Assembly: GCA_019310525.1 (NCBI GenBank)
Contig: JAFDEE010000053.1
Coordinates: 1 to 40,774 of the forward strand
Direction of reading: 5' to 3'
DNA length: 40,774 nt
Origin: Deltaproteobacteria bacterium
GTDB lineage: Bacteria; Desulfobacterota; DSM-4660; Desulfatiglandales; HGW-15
Each line of letters opens with the position of its first letter. Positions within the stretch are counted from its first letter, which is position 1. Under the pieces are notes generated by a model. It was not told where the DNA came from. It saw only the letters and a list, made by a program, of their open reading frames with translations, and searched no databases. The translations under genes were made by a program, and so were the position numbers. Below, piece after piece: positions 25,691 through 34,014 of the stretch.

Positions 25691-28600
25691 ATGGAAAGAG
25701 AATTTTTGATAAAAGAAAAAATTCAACAACTTTCTAAAAGTCTTGGAGACAGCAATTTCGGAGACGTTATGGTTGTTGGTGGAGGAATCAGTGGCATTCA
25801 AGCCTCTCTTGATCTTGCCGCTGCGGGTTTTAAGGTTTACCTTGTTGAGAAATCACCTGCTATCGGGGGCCATATGGCCCAACTTGACAAGACCTTCCCC
25901 ACCAACGACTGCTCTATGTGAATACTTTCGCCCAAACTGGTCGAGGTCGGCCGGCATCCTAACATAGAGGTTTTGACTTATACTGAAGTTGACGGTGTAG
26001 AAGGGGAAGCAGGAGACTTTAAGGTAACCCTTATCAAGAAGCCCAGATACATTATAGAAGACAAATGCACGGGCTGCACCACCTGTGTAGAATACTGCCC
26101 AGTGGAATACCCTGATCAATTTAATCAGGAGATATCGAAGAATAAGGCTGTTCATATATACTTTGCCCAAGCAATTCCTCTTGTCGCATATATTGATGAA
26201 AGCTGTATTTATCTTAAAGAGAAGAAATGTCGTATTTGTGAAAGCGTCTGCAAGAATGAAGCCATAGATTTTAATCAAAGACCGGAGAAGATGGAAATAA
26301 AGGTTGGGGCGGTAATTCTGTCTCCCGGCTTTGAGCCCTTTGATCCTAGAGTTAGAGATGAATATGGCTACGGAAAGATGCAGAACGTGGTAACCAGTAT
26401 GGATTACGAGCGGCTGCTATGTGCCACCGGGCCATATGAAGGTGAGATACTGCGTGCTTCCGACAAGAAACATCCACGCAAAATCGCCTGGATTCAATGC
26501 ATCGGTTCCAGACGGGTCACCCCTGGTGATAACAGCTATTGTTCAGCCGTATGTTGTACCTATACCCAGAAACAGGTGATTTTGACAAAGGATCACGACG
26601 CTGAGGCGGAGTGTACGATATTCCATAATGATATCCGTTCTTATGGCAAAGATTTTGAATTATACTATCAGAGAGCAGAACAACTTCCCGGCATTCGTTT
26701 CATAAGAAGCTACGCGTCAATCGTAAGAGAGATTCCCGAGAGCAAGAATGTTGTTGTAAGATATGCAACTCCCGATGATGGAGTAAAAGAGGAAGAATTC
26801 GATATGGTCGTGTTATCCGTCGGGTTGAATCCTCCTGCAGATTACGAGGATCTGGCGGATAAGTTCGGAATCGAGCTCAATTCCCATGGATTCTGTAATG
26901 CAGTTTCTTCCAATCCAATGGAGACAAACAGACCCGGGATCTTTGTAAGCGGCGCCTTCCAGGGGCCTACAGATATCCCGGAGTCGGTCTTTTCCGCGAG
27001 CGGAGCAGGATCCCAATGTGCTGAACTCCTTGACTACAGGCGCGGGAAGCTGACCAAGGAAAGAATATATCCGGAAGAAAGAGATGTTTCAAACGAGGAA
27101 CCCAGGGTCGGAGTTTTTGTATGTCATTGTGGAGCAAATATTGGAAGTGTGGTAGATGTTCCTTCCGTGGTCGAATATGCCTTGACCCTGCCTAATGTAA
27201 TCTACGCTCAGGAGCAGTTGTTTTCATGCGCTACCAACTCTGCAAAAGAAATAACGGACATGATCAAGGAAAAAGGGATCAATCGAGTGGTTATTGCTGC
27301 ATGCAGCCCCAGGACCCTTGAACCGTTATTCTGGGATACTCTTCGGGAAGCGGGAATTAATCAGTATTTCCTGGAGATGGCTAATATTAGAGAGCATTGC
27401 TCCTGGGTCCACTCACGAGAAAAAGAAGACGCCACCCAAAAGTCGAAGGATATAGTCCGGATGTCGGTGGCCCGGGCTTGCCATCTGGAACCCTTACAGG
27501 AAATTGATCTGCCGGTAAACAAGACGGCGTTGGTGGTTGGTGGAGGAATAGCCGGCATGACTTGTGCCCTCTCCATAGCCAATCAGGGACATGAGGTTTA
27601 TCTGGTTGAAAAAGATTCTGACCTGGGGGGAACAGCGCGGAGGCTCCATTACACTTTAGAGGGGCTGGATGTCCAGGCCTATTTGGGTGACCTCGTGCGC
27701 AAAGTTTATCAACACCCTTTAATACATGTCTATACTGATGCCGTTATCACAGAGGCTACCGGTTATGTCGGGAATTTCGTAACCAAAGTAAAGTCTGAAA
27801 GAGGGGTTACAGAGATAAAACATGGAGCAGCCGTTATCGCGATCGGAGCCGATGAATATAAACCCACCGAATACCTTTATGGAGAAGATGAAAGGGTAAT
27901 GACCCACCTTGAGTTGGAGGAGCTGATAGCCAAAGGAGACGAAAGGCTTATCAACTCCAACAGCCTGGTCATGATCCAATGCGTAGGCTGCAGACAAGAG
28001 GACAGAAATTACTGTGCCCGGGTATGTTGCAGCCATGCTATAAAGAATGCCCTGAAACTGAAAGAAATAAACCCCGAGATGGATATTTACATTCTCTTTC
28101 GGGATATGAGAACCTATGGATTCAGGGAGGATTATTACCGAGAAGCGTCCAATAAGGATGTAAAGTTCATCTGCTATGAGCCGGATGATAAACCTCAGGT
28201 GGAAGCTGTTGAAGAAGAGGGTCGGCCTGTTTTAAGGGTTACCGTGACCGACTCCATCTTGGGTCAGAAGCTTGCATTAGACGCTGATTTCCTTTCTTTG
28301 GCTGCTGCCGTTATTCCACCTGCAGAAAACAAGGAAATATCCCAATTGTTCAAGGTCTCTTTGGGACCGGATGACTTTTTCAAAGAGGCGCATGTCAAAT
28401 TAAGACCTGTTGAGTTCAGTACAGATGGTGTCTATCTTTGCGGAATGGCCCACTACCCCAAACACATACCGGAAGTGATCAACCAGGCCTTTGGAGCTGC
28501 AGGTAGGACTTTAACTCTCCTCTCAAACGATATAATCACTGTCTCAGGTTCAGTTTGCGAGGTGGACGAGAAGAAGTGTATGGGATGTGGGGCATGTATT

Positions 28601-28828
28601 TCAGCATGTACGTATGGCGCCATAGAGTTCCGTGAGACACGACAGGGCAAAAAGGCTGTAGTTAATCCTGTTATTTGTAAAGGAGACGGTCTTTGTAATG
28701 CAAAGTGTCCGACAGGAGCCATTTCACTAAAGCACTTTACCGATGAAGAGATAGTAAGCCAAATCGATGCCGCGGCTTCGGAGGAAGAGATCATACAACA
28801 AATCGATGCAGCGGTTGGAGATGTCTAA
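25691..28828 (+). CDS. bamE: BamE, HdrA-like selenoflavoprotein (TGA at codon 77 read as Sec)
   Basis: A 1045-codon HdrA-like subunit read through one in-frame TGA at 25919-25921. The N-terminal FAD motif is [20 protein letters not shown] and leads to the HdrA signature TFPTNDCSM. The TGA occupies the site where HdrA proteins have Cys, and the frame continues at once with [15 protein letters not shown], as in the family. Further on are ferredoxin motifs [11 protein letters not shown] and [13 protein letters not shown], a second FAD motif [20 protein letters not shown] near residue 618, and C-terminal clusters [14 protein letters not shown] and [10 protein letters not shown]. HdrA subunits use FAD for electron bifurcation, so it should take part in driving benzoyl-CoA reduction. 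Automatic calls would split it into a 76-residue fragment and a 951-residue protein. Confidence 0.9.
25922..25960 (+). ncRNA. SECIS-like hairpin for BamE selenocysteine
   Basis: Directly after the TGA, CTGGTC (25937-25942) pairs with GGCCGG (25949-25954), including two G-U pairs, around the loop GAGGTC. The loop starts 22 bases past the TGA, within the distance usual for bacterial SECIS. It contains GGT, as in the E. coli fdhF apical loop. Recognition by SelB is inferred. Confidence 0.6.
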
Positions 28829-28878
28829 GGATCCACGGAAGAATTAAGCGGGAATTACTTATACGGGAGGAAGAAGGA

Positions 28879-29706
28879 ATGAGTGACGGACTTCAATTTA
28901 AGCCGAATATATTAGGTTTTGTCTGTCATTGGTGAGCATACGGCGCTGCTGACCTGGCTGGAGTTTCCAGACTGCAATATACGACTGACATCAAACTCAT
29001 TCGTGTCATGTGTTCAGGTCGAGTCGACCTGGAATATGTACTTAGATCTTTCTTGAATGGCATGGATGGAGTTTTTATTGGTGGTTGTCGTCTTAATGAG
29101 TGCAATTATATTACTCATGGAAATTACCATGCACTGAACATGGTGCATCTGTGCAAAAAAATTATGGAATACATAGGCCTGAACCCGGAAAGATTAAGGA
29201 TAGAATTTATGACTTCCGGGGAAGGAATCCTTTTTGCTGAACTTATGAATGATTTCGCCAAGAAGGTGAGGGAAATAGGACCTCTAGGCAAAAGCGAAGG
29301 AATAGAAGAAAATGAATTGAAAAGCAGATTGGAGAATGTAAAAAAGCTGGTTCCTTACATTAAACTGATAAAAAAAGAGAAGATGGCGCTACGCCTTGAT
29401 AATATAGAAGAATATAATGAACTTTATACCAGTGAAGAAATAGACAAGCTGTTTAGTGAAGTAGTCTCTTACTATATTGATCCTGAAAAGTGCCAGGCCT
29501 GCATGATATGCCGGAGGAGATGCCCCGCAGAGGCGATCATTGGCGGCAAAAAACAGATACATGTCATTGACCAGGATAAATGCATAAAATGTGGAACCTG
29601 CTTTGAAGCTTGTCCCCCCCGCTTTGGTGCAATTAAAAAAATTATAGGAGAGCCAGTTCCGCCTCCTATTCCTGAAGAACAAAGGGCTATTGCCAGAACG
29701 GGCTAA
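28879..29706 (+). CDS. bamF: BamF, MvhD/ferredoxin selenoprotein (TGA at codon 19 read as Sec)
   Basis: A 275-codon protein with ATG at 28879 (AGAAGGA upstream). It reads PNILGFVCHW, then TGA at 28933-28935, then AYGAADLAG. MvhD-family proteins have Cys at the TGA site (pattern CxWC-x-Y-G-G-A-D), so selenocysteine is the natural reading. The [2Fe-2S] delta-subunit domain continues with VMCSGRVD and GGCRLNECNYITHGNYHA, and the C-terminus adds two [4Fe-4S] motifs (CQACMICRRRCPAEAI and CIKCGTCFEACPPRFGAI). It should pass electrons between the HdrA-like BamE and its donor. BamF of Geobacter is known to contain selenocysteine. BamG-I, the next genes in Geobacter, are absent here. The TAA stop lies in the terminus of repeat copy F. 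Confidence 0.9.
28936..28975 (+). ncRNA. SECIS-like hairpin for BamF selenocysteine
   Basis: CTGGA (28958-28962) and TCCAG (28966-28970) pair perfectly around a GTT loop, 27 bases past the TGA, the distance range expected for a bacterial SECIS. It is a short stem; recognition by SelB is inferred. Confidence 0.55.
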
Positions 29707-29916
29707 ATAGTGCCCATTCATAAATGGCCCTTTTGCTCAATCTTCCGCCTTCGCTATGGCTACGGTGTGACAAGTTGCGTCAGGCTCAGATTTTAATCCT
29801 CGAAATACTTCAATGTATGGTGCCTCTGCCGCGTGGCATCCCAAGCGGGGCGGTTAAAATCTTCGCCTTCCTTGACCTTGAACAAAATTGCCTGCTTTAT
29901 GGATGGGCACTAAATA
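29704..29916 (-). repeat. Structured TIR element, copy F (full length), after bamF
   Basis: Ends TAAATAGTGCCCATTCATAA (left) and, in reverse, TATTTAGTGCCCATCCATAA (right). The core on the minus strand has AGATTTTAA/TTAAAATCT, a CCGCTTGG-type hairpin with one mismatch, and ATAC-ATTGAA-GTAT. Orientation is opposite to copies B and E. The left end supplies the bamF stop codon. Confidence 0.8.
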
Positions 29917-30248
29917 AAGAAATCCTTTTGTAGCCTGACAAAAAAGACTTCTAAACTTTGGGGCCGCGGGAAATTAGAAGCTCATTCGGAGTATGTGAGG
30001 TAACCGTTTAGAATCAAAGGCAAATTCATCATCAAAGAAAAACATCATATTATCTCTTTTGATGATGCCTCTTTTCTGAGCGTGAAAATGCCTGTAATCT
30101 CCGTGGTTGAAAGAGGGCGCACATTTACGGAAATAACCTTGCGGAACAGAAACTGCGCGATGCATAGACGCTGCCTTCGTTGTCCGGGAAGGGTCCTCTG
30201 ATCAGCTGAATACGGCCCCAAAACCATTGATTTTGATATTCAGGATGA
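29917..30248. other. Intergenic region between repeat F and the fdhD genes
   Basis: About 330 bases with no gene I can support. It contains the inverted pair TGATGATG/CATCATCA-like segments near 30030-30070, and short open frames on the minus strand without family resemblance. Confidence 0.35.
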
Positions 30249-30461
30249 AAGCTCAAGCCCATTTCAAGTTATTTTCCTGAAAAACCTATTAATCCCAATC
30301 CTGTCTCACTCCTCCCTGGCTTCATGAATGACCATGATTCTGTGCCTGAAAAATTCCTTTCAAATCAAGAAGTTATCGTAAGGCAACTTGATAACAAAGA
30401 ACTGGTTGAATATAATTTATATTTCAAGCAGATGCTTCACGATGCCTTTCTTTCCGGCTGA
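30249..30461 (+). pseudogene. Possible degraded coding remnant upstream of fdhD
   Basis: The frame 30249-30461 is open for 71 codons and looks protein-like from 30276 on (FPEKPINPNPVSLLPGF, then MNDHDSVPEKFLSNQEVI... to FLSG and stop). An upstream segment in a second frame (about 30206-30275, TIDFDIQDESSSPFQVIF) could be its continuation across a frameshift. If intact, an ATG at 30324 would give a 45-residue peptide. I do not recognise a family. Confidence 0.3.
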
Positions 30462-30479
30462 AAGGCGAATATTCAAAAA

Positions 30480-31184
30480 ATGACGAATAGCAATGTATTA
30501 CAGGAAGTTGAGCTGATCCGGATGAACGGAGGTTGTGAGCGAACCACCGAACATATCATCCGTGAGACCGCCCAGACATTTCGCATTAACGGCGAGCCAT
30601 ATGTCACAGCCATGATGCTGGCCGGAATGGAAAAGGAGTTCGCGGTGGGGCATCTCTATGCCCAAGGGATAATCTCAGGGATGTCCGATATTGTGTCAAT
30701 CACCGTGACCGGGACGACGTTAGAGGTAATGCTGGCCTATACCAAGAAACCCGGCGAAGAGCCTGGCCCGGTTGACTCCGACCTCGTCGTCGACTGCAAC
30801 ACAGTGTTCACCTGCGTCAAGGCTATCTTGAAATCTGATATCTTTGCCGAGACCGAGGCGGTACATTCCGCCGGGCTGTTCATGGAAGGAACAGAAACCG
30901 TTTCCATCGTGGAAGACCTGGGCCGTCACCATGCCCTTGATAAAGTCATCGGTGCGGCGCTCTTACAGGGTAAGGATTTAACCAGGGCGTTAGTCACCTC
31001 TACCGGACGCTTACCGGCCGAGATGATCTCCAAGTGCCGCAACGCCGGCATCCCCATCATAGCCACCAAGGGGGTGCCGACTACCAAGGCCGTGGAGCTG
31101 GCAAAGCGGAGCGGGATCACAATTGCAGGTCTGGTGCGAAGTACGACAATGTTCGTCTATTCGCACCCGGAGCGGATAAGATGA
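30480..31184 (+). CDS. fdhD: FdhD-like sulfurtransferase, first of a tandem pair
   Basis: FdhD carries sulfur from a cysteine desulfurase to the molybdenum or tungsten bis-pterin cofactor of formate dehydrogenases. The 234-residue protein has the family pattern: FRINGEPYVTAMMLAGMEKEFAVGHLYAQGII, then AVHSAGLFMEG and VEDLGRHHALDKVIGAALL, and lastly LVTSTGRLPAEMISKCRNAGIPIIATKG. The usual CGxC sulfur-carrying motif is absent from its normal place; only an atypical CNTVFTC lies nearby. It overlaps the second FdhD gene by an ATGA junction. With no formate dehydrogenase in the window and the tungsten enzyme BamB just upstream, it may serve BamB cofactor maturation (inference). Confidence 0.85.
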   Translation: MTNSNVLQEVELIRMNGGCERTTEHIIRETAQTFRINGEPYVTAMMLAGMEKEFAVGHLYAQGIISGMSDIVSITVTGTTLEVMLAYTKKPGEEPGPVDSDLVVDCNTVFTCVKAILKSDIFAETEAVHSAGLFMEGTETVSIVEDLGRHHALDKVIGAALLQGKDLTRALVTSTGRLPAEMISKCRNAGIPIIATKGVPTTKAVELAKRSGITIAGLVRSTTMFVYSHPERIR

Positions 31185-31999
31185 ATTTGGAAGCCAAATC
31201 CATGATACTTCCGGGCCGGCAGCTCCGGGAGAGAAAGTTCACGGACGTTGAAATCCCAGTTGTCATAGAGCGGGAGCTGCGCATCATTTTCAATGGCAAA
31301 CACCTCGTCACTGCATCTTTGATGCCGGGGATGGAACAGGAATTTGTGACCGGTTACCTCTTCAGTCAGGGTTTTATTAAGACGACTAAGGATATTTCAT
31401 CTCTTGTGGTCGAAGGTGCCTCCGCCAGTGTGACCCTGTCTGAAACGGCAGTCCCTGCGCTCACGGAGACCAGCTATCGTATCGTTTCAGGGGGCGGTCG
31501 CACGGCTTATACCGATGGAAGCCTGCCTGAAATCAGGTCCGATCTAACTGTGCAAAAGGATGCCGTGTTCCGGGCTATGAACCATTTGTTCGATATTGCC
31601 ACGGTCTATAAGGAGACGAAGGGCGTTCACTCCGCCGGGATATTCACACCGACTGCCGAACCCGTTTGCATTGTTGAAGAGATCGGGCGGCATAACTGCC
31701 TGGATAAGGCCATCGGTTACGCACTTCTCCGCAACATCGATTGCAGCCGCCACTTTATTGCTTCTACGGGCCGCATGGCCTCGGAGATGGTGGCCAAGCT
31801 ATGCAGGGCGGGGTTTCCGGTGGTGGCCACCAAAACGGCCGTGACGGATAAGGGATTAGAGACAGCTCAGGCCAGTGGAATGACGCTCATCGGCTTCGTC
31901 CGGGACAGGGGCACGAGAATTAACACGGACATGGAGGTGAGGGTAATCGAAGAGCCGGTGATGAAAATCTATACGGGTGGTGAACGGATAACCTGTTAA
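31181..31999 (+). CDS. fdhD: FdhD-like protein, second of a tandem pair (no CxxC motif)
   Basis: A 272-residue FdhD homolog. Conserved pieces are IIFNGKHLVTASLMPGMEQEFVTGYLFSQGFI, GVHSAGIFTPTAEPVCIVEEIGRHNCLDKAIGYALL and IASTGRMASEMVAKLCRAGFPVVATKTA. Where canonical FdhD has the two catalytic cysteines it reads VSGGGRTAYTDG, so the persulfide-carrying cysteines are missing. It may act as a cofactor-binding chaperone or as a heteromeric partner of the first copy, to which it is translationally coupled (ATGA overlap). The start ATG at 31181 is chosen for that overlap; a longer frame back to 31034 lies inside the first gene. Confidence 0.83.
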   Translation: MNLEAKSMILPGRQLRERKFTDVEIPVVIERELRIIFNGKHLVTASLMPGMEQEFVTGYLFSQGFIKTTKDISSLVVEGASASVTLSETAVPALTETSYRIVSGGGRTAYTDGSLPEIRSDLTVQKDAVFRAMNHLFDIATVYKETKGVHSAGIFTPTAEPVCIVEEIGRHNCLDKAIGYALLRNIDCSRHFIASTGRMASEMVAKLCRAGFPVVATKTAVTDKGLETAQASGMTLIGFVRDRGTRINTDMEVRVIEEPVMKIYTGGERITC

Positions 32000-32045
32000 T
32001 GTCCCATTCCGGGAAAGGGATATAAACCGCCGCGGAGGGAAAGCC

Positions 32046-33686
32046 GTGAAACTGAGCCTTAAGAAACTTACCGGCCGCCATGCCGCCGGACCCAGAGGAC
32101 CACTTCTTCTCATTATTATGGACGGTGTTGGTTTGGGGCCTGATGATGATACGAATGCCGTGTATTTGGCAAAAACCCCCACCCTGGACAGGCTTCTTAG
32201 CTCCCCACTCTTTGCCAGGCTCCAGGCCCATGGGACTGCTGTGGGACTCCCCACGGACAAAGACATGGGAAACAGCGAAGTAGGCCACAACGCCCTTGGA
32301 GCGGGAAGGGTCTTTGACCAGGGCGCAAGGCTGGTCAACAAGGCCATCAAGTCCGGGAAGATTTTTAAGACGGAGCTCTGGAAAAGCATAGAGCAACGGG
32401 TTTTGAATGGGGGGACCTTGCACTTCATCGGGCTGCTTTCAGATGGAAATGTCCATTCCCATATAGATCAGCTCTTTTCCATGTTGGATCATTGCGCGGA
32501 GCAAGGGTTGGGGCGGGTCCGGGTCCATGCCTTGCTTGACGGGAGAGACGTGGGAGAGCGCTCGGCCCTGGATTACGTTGTTCCCACCCAGGAAAAACTG
32601 AAGGCCCTTTCCGAGGCAAAGAGCCTGGACTATCGAATCGCGTCCGGGGGAGGCCGCATGAAGGTGACCATGGACCGTTACAACGCGGACTGGAACATCG
32701 TCAAGCGGGGGTGGGAGGCCCACGTGCTAGGGAAGGGGAGACCCTTCCGATCGGCCGAGGAGGCCGTAAGGACCTATTATGCGGAAGATCCCGAGATTAC
32801 GGATCAATACATGGATCCCTTTGTGGTCGTGGACGAGAAAGGCCGTCCCGTCGGTCCCATTCGGGACGGGGATGTTGTAATCTTTTTCAATTTCCGGGGA
32901 GACCGGGCCATTGAGATCTCCCGGGCCTTCACTGAAAAGGATTTCAAAGAATTCGATCGTGGCCCGCTCCCAGATATTCTTTATGCAGGGATGATGGAAT
33001 ACGATGGCGATACCCATATCCCTCCCAATTACCTGGTCATGCCGCCAGTCATTGACCGTACAGTGAGCGAATACCTTTGCGCCGCCGGAGTGACGAGTTT
33101 CGCTATCTCAGAGACCCAGAAATTCGGCCACGTAACCTATTTCTGGAACGGAAACCGTTCTGGATACATAGATCCATCCCTTGAGACCTATATTGAAATT
33201 CCCTCTGACAAGATCGAGTTCGACAAGGCCCCCAAGATGAAGGCCCTTGAGATCAAGGACAAGACAATAGACCTGTTGAGGTCAGGGAAATACCGTTTTG
33301 GGCGCCTGAATTTTGCCAACGGGGACATGGTTGGACATACAGGAGTGATGGAAGCAGCCATTGAGGCCGTGGAGACGGTGGATCGTTGCGTGGGTGAATT
33401 GCTGACTGTAATCGAGGAGTTGGAGGGCATCGCGGTGGTCACCGCAGATCATGGGAACGCAGACGAGATGTTATCGGTGGACAAGAATGGAGAAAGACAC
33501 ATCCGCACGGCTCATTCCCTGAATCCCGTCCCCTTTGCCATTTTTGATCCTCGATATGAGGGAAATTATGGCATGGCTCCCATTCAAAGACCCGGACTTT
33601 CCAACGTGGCCGCCACCCTCTTGAATCTTCTGGGGTACGAAAAGGTGCCGGACTACGATCCTTCCTTGATCCGATTTTCCGATTGA
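32046..33686 (+). CDS. gpmI: 2,3-bisphosphoglycerate-independent phosphoglycerate mutase
   Basis: This two-manganese enzyme interconverts 3- and 2-phosphoglycerate in glycolysis and gluconeogenesis. The 546-residue protein shows the alkaline-phosphatase-fold metal motifs LLIIMDGVG near residue 21 and TADHGNADEM near the C-terminus. The catalytic serine motif is MGNSEVGHNALGAGR, and the phosphoglycerate-binding stretches include HFIGLLSDGNVHSH, DGRDVG and NFRGDRAIEI. All expected residues are present. It has a GTG start with GGAGG upstream. It is preceded by fdhD2 by 46 bases and may share its transcript, though it is functionally separate. Confidence 0.96.
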   Translation: MKLSLKKLTGRHAAGPRGPLLLIIMDGVGLGPDDDTNAVYLAKTPTLDRLLSSPLFARLQAHGTAVGLPTDKDMGNSEVGHNALGAGRVFDQGARLVNKAIKSGKIFKTELWKSIEQRVLNGGTLHFIGLLSDGNVHSHIDQLFSMLDHCAEQGLGRVRVHALLDGRDVGERSALDYVVPTQEKLKALSEAKSLDYRIASGGGRMKVTMDRYNADWNIVKRGWEAHVLGKGRPFRSAEEAVRTYYAEDPEITDQYMDPFVVVDEKGRPVGPIRDGDVVIFFNFRGDRAIEISRAFTEKDFKEFDRGPLPDILYAGMMEYDGDTHIPPNYLVMPPVIDRTVSEYLCAAGVTSFAISETQKFGHVTYFWNGNRSGYIDPSLETYIEIPSDKIEFDKAPKMKALEIKDKTIDLLRSGKYRFGRLNFANGDMVGHTGVMEAAIEAVETVDRCVGELLTVIEELEGIAVVTADHGNADEMLSVDKNGERHIRTAHSLNPVPFAIFDPRYEGNYGMAPIQRPGLSNVAATLLNLLGYEKVPDYDPSLIRFSD

Positions 33687-33717
33687 TAGCACGATGGTTT
33701 TTTCTTGGAATTTTTCC

Positions 33718-33772
33718 TTGACAAAGGAGTTTTTGTTTGGTTATTATTCTGACCGACCAGTCGGTCAGAATA
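33718..33772 (+). promoter_or_regulatory. Sigma-70 promoter with TetR-type operator (site 1)
   Basis: A perfect -35 box TTGACA (33718-33723) and -10 box TATTAT (33742-33747) are 18 bases apart. A 28-base palindrome at 33745-33772 (half sites TATTCTGACCGAC and GTCGGTCAGAATA, two-base centre) begins on the -10 box. A repressor bound here would block the promoter. Confidence 0.75.
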
Positions 33773-33983
33773 GAAAACAAAAAATAATGTCCCGAATCTA
33801 TTCCAGATGCCCATGGATCAATGATAACCAAATAAAGCTGAAGGGCTTGATATTTCGAGAATTCAAGAGGCCAAGTTATGGAACATATTCATCGAATCCT
33901 TTTCCCGACGAAAACTTGAAATAGAGAATTTCCTTGAAGGCGAAGGATTCTCTTCTGACAAGGATGTCTCGCAATGAATTTCA
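33773..33983 (+). other. Leader between the TetR operator and the tetR gene
   Basis: About 210 bases, probably untranslated leader. A 76-codon frame (33694-33924) crosses the promoter and operator and is unlikely to be a gene. No hairpin or ribosome site stands out. Confidence 0.4.
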
Positions 33984-33999
33984 GACTGACCGGTCGGTT
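33984..33999 (+). promoter_or_regulatory. TetR-type operator (site 2), just before tetR
   Basis: GACTGACCGGTCGGTT shares the GACCGxC/GxCGGTC half-site of site 1 and is palindromic around GACC|GGTC with one mismatched pair. It lies 16 bases before the tetR ATG. Confidence 0.55.
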
Positions 34000-34014
34000 T
34001 TGTGGGGAAAATAT

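Noticed and set aside
25691-25921. A 76-residue stand-alone protein, or a pseudogene with a premature stop
   Set aside because: The sequence after the TGA continues the same protein family in the same frame, with Sec at a conserved Cys site and a SECIS-like hairpin. Readthrough is the better explanation.
21357-29916. A composite transposon carrying the bam cluster
   Set aside because: No transposase or clear target duplication is visible, and copies of the element also lie far from bam. I keep only the weaker claim of flanking repeats.
33694-33924. 76-codon open frame between gpmI and tetR
   Set aside because: It spans the promoter and the TetR operator, and its sequence follows the palindrome, not a protein pattern.
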